DNA of 64,000 nt from Desulfolithobacter dissulfuricans (lineage in GTDB: Bacteria > Desulfobacterota > Desulfobulbia > Desulfobulbales > Desulfobulbaceae): NCBI RefSeq assembly GCF_025998535.1, contig NZ_AP024233.1, forward strand, positions 3,248,001 through 3,312,000. The letters run 5' to 3'. Below the pieces are notes generated by a model. It saw only the letters and a list, made by a program, of their open reading frames with translations, did not search any database and was not told the DNA's origin. How positions within the stretch are numbered: position 1 is the first letter of the stretch; the number at the start of each line of letters is the position of its first letter. This document shows positions 48,731-56,556 of this stretch, one piece after another. Position numbers and translations under genes: made by a program.

Positions 48731-49861
48731 ATGATCGGAAGCCTTGATACAACGACACTGCAGCATCTCTGGTGGCTGCTCTGCTCCGTGGTTGGAGCCC
48801 TGTTCATCTTTCTCACCTTTGTCCAGGGTGGGCAGACCCTGCTCTGGCAGGTGGCCAAGAGCGACCTGGAAAAATCCCTGGTCATCAATTCCCTCGGCCG
48901 CAAGTGGGAACTGACCTTCACCACCCTGGTCCTGTTCGGCGGGGCGCTGTTCGCCGCCTTTCCCAAGTTCTACGCCACCTCGTTTGGCGGCGCCTACTGG
49001 GTATGGGTGCTTATCCTGTTCACCTTCATCGTCCAGGCGGTGAGCTACGAGTACCGCAAAAAGGAAAACAACCTGCTGGGTGAAAAGGTCTACGAGCTGT
49101 TCCTGTTTATTAACGGCTCGGTGGGCATCCTCCTGATCGGGGCGGCAGTCGGCACCTTTTTCACCGGCTCCAACTTTGTCCTCAGTGGCTACAATTTTGT
49201 CACCTGGACCCATCCGCTGCGCGGCCTGGAGGCGGCCTTTTCGCTCTTCAACCTGTCGCTCGGGCTCTTCCTGGTGTTCAATGCCCGGACGATTGGCTCC
49301 ATGTATCTGATCAACAATATCGATTTTAGCGCCACCCCGGAACTGGAGACCCGGCTGCGCAACGCCTGCTGGACAAGTTTTCTCTGTTCCCTGCCCTTCC
49401 TGGGTTATGTCCTGGTCAGCCTGCTGCTGATGAAAGGATACACCGTTGACGGGAATGGCGTGGTCTCCATGGTATCGCGCAAATATCTGGCCAATCTGCT
49501 GGCCAATCCCTGGCTGCTGGGACTTTTGGCCGCAGGTCTTGTGCTGGTGATTTCAGGTGTACTGTCCACCGCCAAAACCAGCAAAACCGGTGGCATCTGG
49601 ATGGGTGGCCTTGGTACGGTTCTGGTGGGGCTCACAGTCCTCCTGCTGCCGGCCTATAACAACACCCCGTTCTATCCGTCCAAGGCGGATCTGCAGTCGA
49701 GCCTGACCATCGCCAACGCCTCGTCGAGCCATTACACCCTGACCGCCATGACCTACGTGGCCATCGCGATTCCCTTTGTCCTGGCCTACGTGGCCTACGT
49801 GTGGTGGGCCATGGACCGGACCAAGCTGACCGCCGACGAGGTACAGAGCGAGGCCTACTGA
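48731..49861 (+). CDS. cydB: Cytochrome bd oxidase subunit II
   Basis: A 376-residue partner of CydA with about nine membrane segments, starting one base after the cydA stop. It is a full-length paralogue of the protein at 45086-46240, sharing NSLGRKWELTFTTLVLFGGALFAAFPKFYATSFGGAYW and nearly all membrane stretches; the main differences lie in the loop around residues 225-290. The ATG at 48731 is preferred over a GTG inside cydA. Confidence 0.93.
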   Translation: MIGSLDTTTLQHLWWLLCSVVGALFIFLTFVQGGQTLLWQVAKSDLEKSLVINSLGRKWELTFTTLVLFGGALFAAFPKFYATSFGGAYWVWVLILFTFIVQAVSYEYRKKENNLLGEKVYELFLFINGSVGILLIGAAVGTFFTGSNFVLSGYNFVTWTHPLRGLEAAFSLFNLSLGLFLVFNARTIGSMYLINNIDFSATPELETRLRNACWTSFLCSLPFLGYVLVSLLLMKGYTVDGNGVVSMVSRKYLANLLANPWLLGLLAAGLVLVISGVLSTAKTSKTGGIWMGGLGTVLVGLTVLLLPAYNNTPFYPSKADLQSSLTIANASSSHYTLTAMTYVAIAIPFVLAYVAYVWWAMDRTKLTADEVQSEAY

Positions 49862-49928
49862 TCTTTTTTCAATATCCCGGTGCCGGCGCTGACGGCTGGC
49901 ACCGGCTGCATTCCACAGGAGGAACACC

Positions 49929-50021
49929 ATGGAAACTTTTCTGCTTCTTCTCTGGGTCGCCATGATCGGCGTATCCTACAAAGCCGCGGTCATAGCACTG
50001 GACAAGGCGAACCTATTATAG
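49929..50021 (+). CDS. cydX: CydX-like 30-residue membrane peptide
   Basis: ATG 49929 follows AGGAGGAACACC and codes for 30 residues: a short hydrophobic helix (TFLLLLWVAMIGVSY, then AAVIALDKANLL). Known CydX/CbdX subunits are 30-40 residues, have one helix and follow cydB, as here (67 bases after it). They stabilise the haem d site. The excellent ribosome site, position and length support a real gene. It is too short for most gene finders. Confidence 0.8.
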   Translation: METFLLLLWVAMIGVSYKAAVIALDKANLL

Positions 50022-50037
50022 AATAATATCTTCAAGT

Positions 50038-50079
50038 CTGCCGGGCGGTTTTCTTCCTGCTTCTCCTTCCGCCCGGCAG
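50038..50079. terminator. Hairpin after the cyd operon
   Basis: An 11-base-pair stem CTGCCGGGCGG/CCGCCCGGCAG with a 20-base pyrimidine-rich loop. No clear T-run follows, so it may end transcription with Rho or only protect the mRNA end. Confidence 0.55.
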
Positions 50080-50126
50080 CCCTTGCTGCACACTTATCCT
50101 ATCCACCTTATCCCCGGGGTCCGACC

Positions 50127-52385
50127 ATGACCGACCAGGCAACGCTGAAACTTCTCTTTCTCGGCTCGAACGTAAAAATCTGGAACCTGCCCGTCAAGGA
50201 GGTCAGCCTTCTGGAAGAGGGCAGCCTGCCCGCCTACGGATACAATCCCGGCGATGACATCGACCTTCTGGCCGGTAAGGTCAGTATCGAGAACGGACGT
50301 CTGGAGCAGTGCCTGACCTGGCTCAGCTCCTACCTGGCCAGCTCCGAGCTCACGCCCAGGCTCAACACCCTGACGTACGGGAAGGAAAAGCACGTCTACC
50401 AGATCTTCCGCAAGCATTCTTCCGGGGCGGTGGACAAGCCGGATCACGGCTGGTACATGATCAACCAGATCCTTCCTTCCGAGGGTCGTGGGGTCCAGAA
50501 CGACTCCTTTGTGGTCAACGGCAACAACCTGGATATCATCGCCGGCAACAACGGTATTCTGCTTATCGACGACTCCGGGGTTCCGCCCCAGGTCTGCGAG
50601 GATATCGTCGAACTCAACCCCGGCATGTGGTGCATCGCCATGGGCATCTCGGTGGCCCACTGGCAGAAATGGGCCACCATCCTCCAGGACCGGTTCACCC
50701 TCTTCTGCCGGCTCTCCGACCTGGAAACCACCCGGATGGAGATGGACAGCTCGGTCAACTGGGAAACCATTGTCGCCATGTGCCTGCGGGCCCTGCGCAC
50801 GCCCGAGGTGGGGTTGTGGGACGAACAGCAGCACCGGTTTCTCTGCCATATTGTGGTGGAGATGTTCCCCCACGGCCTGCTTTACGTCGGCCCGGTCGGC
50901 ACCTTCTTCCGCTACCGCAAAGGACACCTGCCGGAGAAAAGCGCGCCCCGGCAGCGGGGCTCGGTGCCCTGCTACGATACCATGGTGACCTCCATGCTTT
51001 CCATGGACGCCATGCGTTTTGACGGTTTCCAGTTCGGCCGCAACTATTTCTACGACTTTTCCAAGCGGGTCCTGCTCAACTGGCAGGTGCTCAACGAGTG
51101 CGGCTACTACTTCAACGACGGGCTGGAGTTCCCCAATCTGGATTTCTCCTCCACCTATCCGGACGGCTCGCCCTGCTCGTTCATCGACAACAGCCCGGAT
51201 CCCTCCTTTGTCGAACTGCCGAAGTTCTCGGCCGACTTCGACTCCACCCTGGAACTGGTCTCGAGCCAGGTGTGGAACGAGGACAAGAAAAAGGCCCTGC
51301 GCTCCTTTTTCCGCCACCGGCGTTACTCACCGTCCGGCATCTACCAGACGACCAGTTACGACTACATGGACGTGATCGTCTCGGTGCTCCACTGCCTCAA
51401 GGAGGAGGTCAACCGGGGCCGCGGCTTCAACGACCTGCCCATCTTCCAGGTCGGCCACCTGCGGACCACGGACCCGGCCGAGATCGACCCGGTAATCACC
51501 CTCCACAACGTCATGGACTCCTATGTCTCCAAGGACCGGGTTCTGCGGCCGCTGTGCATCGGAGTGTTCGGCCCTCCCGGTTCGGGCAAATCCTTTGCCG
51601 TCAAACAGGTGGCCAACGTGATCTCCAAGAATTTCGAAGGCAACCCCTTTGATTTCTTTGAGTTCAACCTGACCCAGTTCGCCAGTCCGGACGAAATCAA
51701 CTCGGCCATCGATCCCATCCGGGCCTCGGTGGCCCAGGGCAAAGTCCCCATCGCCTTCTGGGATGAATTCGACTGCCGCTACGATGACTACGAGTTCGGC
51801 TACCTGCGCTACTTCCTGCCCTCCATGCAGGATGGCGTCACCTACGTCCACGGTATTCCCTACCACATCGGCAGGGCAATCTTTGTCTTTGCCGGTGGAG
51901 TCAAGGCCAGCTGGGCCGGAATGGAGGAACTGCTCACCCCGGAGGACCCGAAAGCGCTGCAACTGGCAAAGACCCTCAAGATTCCCGACTTCATGAGTCG
52001 GCTGCGGGTTGTACTGGATATTGATGGCATTGAAATTCCGGACGAACTGCTGCGGGATTCTGCCTCGGAAGAGGAACTGGAAGAGCTGCGCCGCATCCTG
52101 CTCAAGCGGGCCTTCATCATTGCCCACCAGATGCAGACCCACTGGCGGACCGCGGCCCGCAAGACCTCGGGCTTGCTCCTGCGGCTGCTGCTGGCCCGCT
52201 ACAAGTTCGGAGCCCGTTCCATCGAGGCGGTCATCGAGGCCAGTCGGGCCGCGGACCGGCTTGTCTACGGCCTGCCCGAACTGATCGCGCCATCGGCCGC
52301 GCGCATCCATGCCGAGTGGCGCATCGAGCTGGAACGGCGCATCGACCAGATCAGAAAGAGCAAGGGGCTGCGGGCGGTCTGGTAA
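50127..52385 (+). CDS. AAA+ ATPase of unknown function
   Basis: A 752-residue soluble protein. Residues ~1-440 are a large N-terminal region I cannot assign, containing NNLDIIAGNNGILLIDDSG, NPGMWCIAMGISVAHWQKW and a Trp/His-rich stretch to HGLLYVGPVGTFFRY. The AAA+ part has Walker A GPPGSGKS near 482-489 and Walker B VPIAFWDEFD near 540-548. A helical tail ends in Arg/Lys. Unlike typical regulators it has no DNA-binding domain or receiver. It is a single gene, after the cyd operon and convergent with two Cys-cluster genes. The middle segment 290-340 resembles no family I recognise. Confidence 0.7.
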   Translation: MTDQATLKLLFLGSNVKIWNLPVKEVSLLEEGSLPAYGYNPGDDIDLLAGKVSIENGRLEQCLTWLSSYLASSELTPRLNTLTYGKEKHVYQIFRKHSSGAVDKPDHGWYMINQILPSEGRGVQNDSFVVNGNNLDIIAGNNGILLIDDSGVPPQVCEDIVELNPGMWCIAMGISVAHWQKWATILQDRFTLFCRLSDLETTRMEMDSSVNWETIVAMCLRALRTPEVGLWDEQQHRFLCHIVVEMFPHGLLYVGPVGTFFRYRKGHLPEKSAPRQRGSVPCYDTMVTSMLSMDAMRFDGFQFGRNYFYDFSKRVLLNWQVLNECGYYFNDGLEFPNLDFSSTYPDGSPCSFIDNSPDPSFVELPKFSADFDSTLELVSSQVWNEDKKKALRSFFRHRRYSPSGIYQTTSYDYMDVIVSVLHCLKEEVNRGRGFNDLPIFQVGHLRTTDPAEIDPVITLHNVMDSYVSKDRVLRPLCIGVFGPPGSGKSFAVKQVANVISKNFEGNPFDFFEFNLTQFASPDEINSAIDPIRASVAQGKVPIAFWDEFDCRYDDYEFGYLRYFLPSMQDGVTYVHGIPYHIGRAIFVFAGGVKASWAGMEELLTPEDPKALQLAKTLKIPDFMSRLRVVLDIDGIEIPDELLRDSASEEELEELRRILLKRAFIIAHQMQTHWRTAARKTSGLLLRLLLARYKFGARSIEAVIEASRAADRLVYGLPELIAPSAARIHAEWRIELERRIDQIRKSKGLRAVW

Positions 52386-52420
52386 ACCCGGGGTCGGGCA
52401 CAGAACGGCTCAACGGCAAA

Positions 52421-52762
52421 TTACCTGTTTTTGTTTTTCTGCCGCAGTTTTTCCAGAGCCCGGCCCACGGTCGGGGCCTGGTCGATGAACCGCTGCAGTT
52501 TTTCGCAGATATAGTCGGGACACAGGGCGCAGTGATCCAGGTCCCGGTCCCGGCAGCAGGCCCGGACCGGACACTGGCCGCAGAAGGAAAATTTGACCCC
52601 TTCCTCCTTGCAGCCCGTGCAGTTTATATCGTCTACCGTCAGCTCACACTGGTAGCGGACAGACCATTTCGCCGCGATCTCCGCCCGGGTCTTTTCGTCA
52701 TCATCCCTGGTTGCCCGGTAGGTCTCGCACCGGCTGCAGTCCAGTCCACAATAGGCAATCAT
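52421..52762 (-). CDS. DUF3795-type Cys-rich protein
   Basis: A 113-residue protein opening MIAYCGLDCSRCETYRAT, then INCTGCKEEG, CGQCPVRACCRDRDLDHCALCPDYICEKL. This is the cysteine spacing of DUF3795 proteins, which probably bind zinc or Fe-S clusters. Function is unknown. It may belong to the same strand group as the next two genes, but a 67-base gap separates it from the YkgJ-like gene. Confidence 0.8.
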   Translation of the reverse strand: MIAYCGLDCSRCETYRATRDDDEKTRAEIAAKWSVRYQCELTVDDINCTGCKEEGVKFSFCGQCPVRACCRDRDLDHCALCPDYICEKLQRFIDQAPTVGRALEKLRQKNKNR

Positions 52763-52829
52763 CCCCCACCTCCCCGTTTTTTGTTATCAGCGAATCTCTG
52801 CACCATCCGGTCCTGCTTTCTCCCGCCAC

Positions 52830-53513
52830 TCACGGCAGAGGCAGCGAATCGGGAAGAAAATCCGCCAGGACACCGTTACCCACCACCACCTTTTTCAGCT
52901 CATCCAGGACCCGGGCAAACCGCAGCTGCTCCTCGGGTGGGACCAGAAATCCCGGCAGGGGCCGGTTGGGAACACTCCTGTCCCGGTGGTCGGTGAGCAG
53001 GTCGAGCATGTTGCCGCTGACCCCGTCCCGATCCAGGTGCTCGATAACCTGATAGAGGGCCAGGTTGAAGGTGAAGAGAAAGGGCGGCATCACCGCTTCC
53101 CCCTGTCCGACACACCGTTCCAGGGAGACCATGGCCCGGCAGGCAAAGGGTCGGTGGTCATACACCGTGCAGTGCCCGCTCCGGTCCAGCAAAGGGCAGC
53201 TTCCCTCTCCGTGTTCCCCGGTCTCCACAGGTGCATCGCGGCGCAGAAAACAGGCTTCGGCCAGTTCATTGGTGGTCAGGTGGGGCCGAAAATGTGGCCT
53301 GTCGGCGGCCCGGCCCAGTCGTTTGCCCAGTTCCGGCTCCTGAAGCGCTTCTGCCCGGCGCAGGTAGTCGCCCTCCAGGCTGGTCATGGTCACGTTGACC
53401 GAACAGCATGTTGCGCAGCCACCGGTGCAGACCAGCCCGAAACGGGCCGTCAGGGAATCGTGAAACCGGTATACCGCTTCAAGGGCATCGATATTGTTCA
53501 TGGAAATCCTCAT
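52830..53513 (-). CDS. YkgJ-family cysteine-cluster protein
   Basis: A 227-residue protein with the CxxCC-type clusters CTGGCATCCSVNV and CPLLDRSGHCTVYDHRPFACR, the YkgJ/CxxCxxCC zinc- or Fe-S-binding pattern. Its ATG overlaps the stop of the upstream transporter (ATGA), so it is translationally coupled; MNNIDALEA four codons in is an alternative start. Role unknown. Confidence 0.8.
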   Translation of the reverse strand: MRISMNNIDALEAVYRFHDSLTARFGLVCTGGCATCCSVNVTMTSLEGDYLRRAEALQEPELGKRLGRAADRPHFRPHLTTNELAEACFLRRDAPVETGEHGEGSCPLLDRSGHCTVYDHRPFACRAMVSLERCVGQGEAVMPPFLFTFNLALYQVIEHLDRDGVSGNMLDLLTDHRDRSVPNRPLPGFLVPPEEQLRFARVLDELKKVVVGNGVLADFLPDSLPLP

Positions 53514-54604
53514 GCTGTGAATTCAAGACAAAAATAGAGCCCGAGGCCGAGAAAAAAGGCCAGGTACCCCAGACCCAGAAACTGCAGGGTAAACTGAAAG
53601 GGCTGGCCTGTCGACCTGTGGTTTGTGTAGAGCCGCCAGGCGATGAGATTGGCCAGCGAACCGACCAGACTGCCGAAGCCACCCACCGAAGAGCCCCACA
53701 GCAGAGCCTGCCAGTGGGGTGTGAACTTGGCAAAGAGCAGGGTGGCCGGCACGTTGCTGACCATCTGGCTGGCCAGGGCCGAGAGGAGAAAGACATGGTC
53801 GGTATGCTCCAGAGTGGGAGCGAGGAGTTCTTTCAGGTTCTCGGCCAGGCCGAAAAAACAGAAAAAAGTCACCAGCAGGCCGTAGTCTATCCGCAGGGCC
53901 CTTCGATCCCGACAGATCGCATAGAGCGGCACAGCCGCGGTGACCGCCAGGGGCAGGACACGGAGCACCGAGAGCAGGACGAGCACGAGCAGGACCGCGT
54001 GAACCACTGATTGCCCGCCAATCCGGATGGCTCCATCCCGTCTTTCCGTGCTGTCCTGGACCCTGACAAGGAAGGCAGCCAGCATGATGAGGAGAAAAAA
54101 TATGGCGGAAAAAGGGGCGATCGCGGCCACGAATCTGGCCGGAGCGATATGGTAGTACCAGTAGAGAAACAAGTTCTGCGGATTGCCAAACGGGGTGAGC
54201 GCGGAACCGGCATTGACCGCCAGGGCCTGGAGGATCACCAGGATATCCTTCCGGTCTGTCCGCAGGGAAAGGGTCAACGGCACCAGGACCACCAGGGCGA
54301 CATCGTTTGTCACCACCATGGAGAGAAAAAAGGCACCACCGGTGAGCTTGAGGGCCATGTACCTGCCCTGCTCCAGGCGGTGGGCCAGGTAGTCAATCAG
54401 GCCGCTGGCCTCAAGGCCCCGGACCGCGACCAGGAGTGTCGCCAGGAGGTAGACGACCTCCAGGTCTGCGCGGGAAAAGGCGGGCAGACCCTTCCGGCAG
54501 AGGGAGGTGACCAGCAGGCCGGCCACCGAGGCCAGGAGCAGCCATTCTCCCGTGATATAAGCCGATATTTTCTGCCGGGTTGGAAGCGAAAACATACCTT
54601 CCAT
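53510..54604 (-). CDS. ArsB/NhaD-type ion transporter (IT superfamily)
   Basis: A 364-residue inner-membrane protein with about ten transmembrane segments. VVTNDVALVVLVPLTL and ALAVNAGSALTPFGNPQNLFLYW are the twin hairpin signatures of the ion-transporter superfamily (ArsB, NhaD, CitMHS, SLC13). Substrate is not clear; arsenite, Na+/H+ or dicarboxylate are all possible. It is coupled to the YkgJ-like gene. Start: ATG 54604 after AGGGAGGAT. Confidence 0.78.
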   Translation of the reverse strand: MEGMFSLPTRQKISAYITGEWLLLASVAGLLVTSLCRKGLPAFSRADLEVVYLLATLLVAVRGLEASGLIDYLAHRLEQGRYMALKLTGGAFFLSMVVTNDVALVVLVPLTLSLRTDRKDILVILQALAVNAGSALTPFGNPQNLFLYWYYHIAPARFVAAIAPFSAIFFLLIMLAAFLVRVQDSTERRDGAIRIGGQSVVHAVLLVLVLLSVLRVLPLAVTAAVPLYAICRDRRALRIDYGLLVTFFCFFGLAENLKELLAPTLEHTDHVFLLSALASQMVSNVPATLLFAKFTPHWQALLWGSSVGGFGSLVGSLANLIAWRLYTNHRSTGQPFQFTLQFLGLGYLAFFLGLGLYFCLEFTA

Positions 54605-54642
54605 CGGTAGACAATCCTCCCTGGACTGTCAACCGCGCTGAC

Positions 54643-54689
54643 AAAAAAGCCGGTCTTTTCCCGGCGAAAAATGCCTGGAAAAGACCGGC
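54643..54689 (-). terminator. Intrinsic terminator of the small Gln-rich protein gene
   Basis: A 13-base-pair stem GCCGGTCTTTTCC/GGAAAAGACCGGC, followed on the minus strand by six T residues. Confidence 0.85.
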
Positions 54690-54724
54690 CCCTGGAGAGA
54701 AACCGTGATGAACCCAGCTACTGT

Positions 54725-54988
54725 TCAGGCAACCACGTTGATGATGTTGCCCCGCCCGTCCTGGGTCGGTCCAGCTGCCTGGGCAGCCTGGGCTGGTTGC
54801 TGCCCACCCTGCATCTGCATGCCGGCCTGACTCTGGACGGTCTTCTGGATAAGCTGACCAGCCAGTTCCGTCTGGCGGTTGGCCGATTTCAACACCGAGG
54901 ACGAAGGCGACGCCTGCTGCCCTTTCTGGGATTGCTGGGACTGGTACATCGCTGTCTGCATACTGCTATTTGCCTGGGATATCTGCAT
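54725..54988 (-). CDS. Small Gln/Ser-rich protein, possible motility-type (YjfB-like)
   Basis: An 87-residue hydrophilic protein rich in Gln, Ser and Ala. It has a helical middle (SANRQTELAGQLIQKTVQS) and a conserved-looking end, DGRGNIINVVA. Small proteins with this LIQKT...GRGxxINxxA pattern occur in flagellated proteobacteria and resemble YjfB, annotated putative motility protein. A good ribosome site (AAAGAGGTC) and its own terminator show it is expressed. There are no other motility genes here. Confidence 0.6.
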   Translation of the reverse strand: MQISQANSSMQTAMYQSQQSQKGQQASPSSSVLKSANRQTELAGQLIQKTVQSQAGMQMQGGQQPAQAAQAAGPTQDGRGNIINVVA

Positions 54989-55114
54989 GGCATGACCTCT
55001 TTATTGTCTTTGAGAACGATTATCAATATAATATCCATCCAGGCCTGCAAAAGCAAGCAAAAGGCGCAGAAAAAATTCGTGGTGGATTTCTGGCTGGCAA
55101 CTCGGCGGGAAGAC

Positions 55115-55146
55115 AAAAAAAACGGCAGGGCCCGAAAGCCCTGCCG
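55115..55146 (-). terminator. Intrinsic terminator of the PEP-CTERM protein gene
   Basis: A nine-base-pair stem CGGCAGGGC/GCCCTGCCG, followed on the minus strand by eight T residues. Confidence 0.88.
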
Positions 55147-55171
55147 CAGCGATGGATGGGACGAGGAGGTG

Positions 55172-55915
55172 TCAGCCATGCATCAGCATCTTTTTCCTGG
55201 CCACCGTGGCCAGCGCGGCCAGGCCGGTACCGAAAAGCAGCATGGTGGCCGGCTCGGGTACCGGGGCCGTGCCGTCAATGGCATCGTTGCCGCAGGACAT
55301 GGTCCAGTGCACATCAACACCCGTAAAGGCGGACAGGCTCAGGGACGAAATATCGAAGGAGACGATCCGGTAATAGGAATCTGCCGCCGAGTCGTAGCCG
55401 GCCGAAGTGGAGCCGGTGGTGACCAGGTTGCCCTCCTCCATGGCAAAGGGAGCGGACTCGGCAAAATAGATGTCGTTATTCCACTCGGTAACCTCGTAGA
55501 GACCACTGTCGTCAGTGGTTCCGAGTGTACCGTAATAAGAATCCGTGTACAGTCCAAAGTCGAAGGCATACTCGTAATTGCTCGGGTCACCGTCAAAGGA
55601 GAGGGCCAGATCACCGCTGTAATACCACTTGCCACCGTGCCGGACACGGCCGTCCTCAACGTCGAAGCCGGTCTGCAACCCGATGGAGAGCGTGTCCCCC
55701 TCCAGACTGTAAAACAGGTACTCGGCATCAAAATCCTGTCCACCCCAGCCTGGATCGACAAACCCGTTGTTCCCTACGCCGTCGTCATCGGCGATCATGA
55801 TCCAGGCCGGATCGGCGCTGAACACATCCAGCGGTGCAGCCATTACCTGCCCGGCAACCAGGAGCACTGCTGCGAGAACCATGGAACAGGACAGCAATTT
55901 GATGGAAGCTTTCAT
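55172..55915 (-). CDS. PEP-CTERM-anchored exported protein
   Basis: A 247-residue exported protein. The N-terminal signal peptide (KASIKLLSCSMVLAAVLLV) ends near QVMAAP. The C-terminal sorting signal is VPEPATMLLFGTGLAALATVARKK: PEP motif, hydrophobic helix, basic tail. Such proteins are cut and sorted by an exosortase (EpsH/XrtA), which is not in this window. The body is acidic and Tyr/Gly/Ser-rich with no known domain. ATG 55915 follows GAGGGT. Confidence 0.87.
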   Translation of the reverse strand: MKASIKLLSCSMVLAAVLLVAGQVMAAPLDVFSADPAWIMIADDDGVGNNGFVDPGWGGQDFDAEYLFYSLEGDTLSIGLQTGFDVEDGRVRHGGKWYYSGDLALSFDGDPSNYEYAFDFGLYTDSYYGTLGTTDDSGLYEVTEWNNDIYFAESAPFAMEEGNLVTTGSTSAGYDSAADSYYRIVSFDISSLSLSAFTGVDVHWTMSCGNDAIDGTAPVPEPATMLLFGTGLAALATVARKKMLMHG

Positions 55916-56334
55916 AGGTACCCTCACAGGGCTGGCGGCGACCGCCTACCCGCGCACGGTGTTCTTCTAAAAAACTCAACTTGACCTGCCCTTTATAAGC
56001 ATGAATCATGCCATGTGCTATTATCTAAAATTACCACGCATAAACAATAACTTACACCATGCACTTTTACGCGGGAATCTGGCCGGAGACAAAATGACCA
56101 CTTTCTCGGAAAAATTTCAATCTAGTCCGTAAAACTGGAAAACCATCAGTTCCAGAGGACTAAAAAGATCGGGTAGGGGGAGAAAGAGGGGGGTACTGGA
56201 GGGAAATAGCGACAAAACCAGGCTGAAATCCGGTTTTTTATCGTCAACTTTTCCGGAAACACAGAAAAACAGGCTCGGTAACCAACGGGGTTCGGGACGT
56301 CTCCAGAATGGTGACCGGGCCTCGGCAGAAAACG
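55916..56334. other. AT-rich intergenic region upstream of the PEP-CTERM gene
   Basis: About 420 bases with no supported coding frame and a base composition well below its neighbours in GC. It must contain the promoter of the PEP-CTERM gene on the minus strand and the downstream end of the dnaE2 transcript. I see no clear terminator or repeat. Confidence 0.45.
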
Positions 56335-56556
56335 TTACCGCAACTCAAGACCGGCCAGGATCCGATCCAGCGCGTCGCGCACAGCGGAAAACCGGATCCG
56401 CTCCTGCTCCAGACGCACGGCCCTGCCCAGACGGTCTTCACGCAGTTCCAGGTAGAGGGCGTGCTCGGGATCGGTCAGATGGTCCAGGTCACGGAGGCAT
56501 CGCTTGCCTTCCTCTTCCTGCCCCCAGAGTGGCCGGTGGGCCAGCAGGGTTGGCAT
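56335..56556 (-). CDS. Possible small hypothetical protein overlapping the end of dnaE2
   Basis: A 73-residue frame starting MPTLLAHRPLWGQEEEGKRC, rich in Leu, Arg and Glu with helical character (HALYLELREDRLGRAVRLEQERIRF). It overlaps the last 68 bases of dnaE2 in another frame. Its composition looks coding, while the final ~25 residues of DnaE2 look like out-of-frame sequence. It may be a separate gene or the true continuation after another missing base. No family recognised. Confidence 0.35.
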   Translation of the reverse strand: MPTLLAHRPLWGQEEEGKRCLRDLDHLTDPEHALYLELREDRLGRAVRLEQERIRFSAVRDALDRILAGLELR

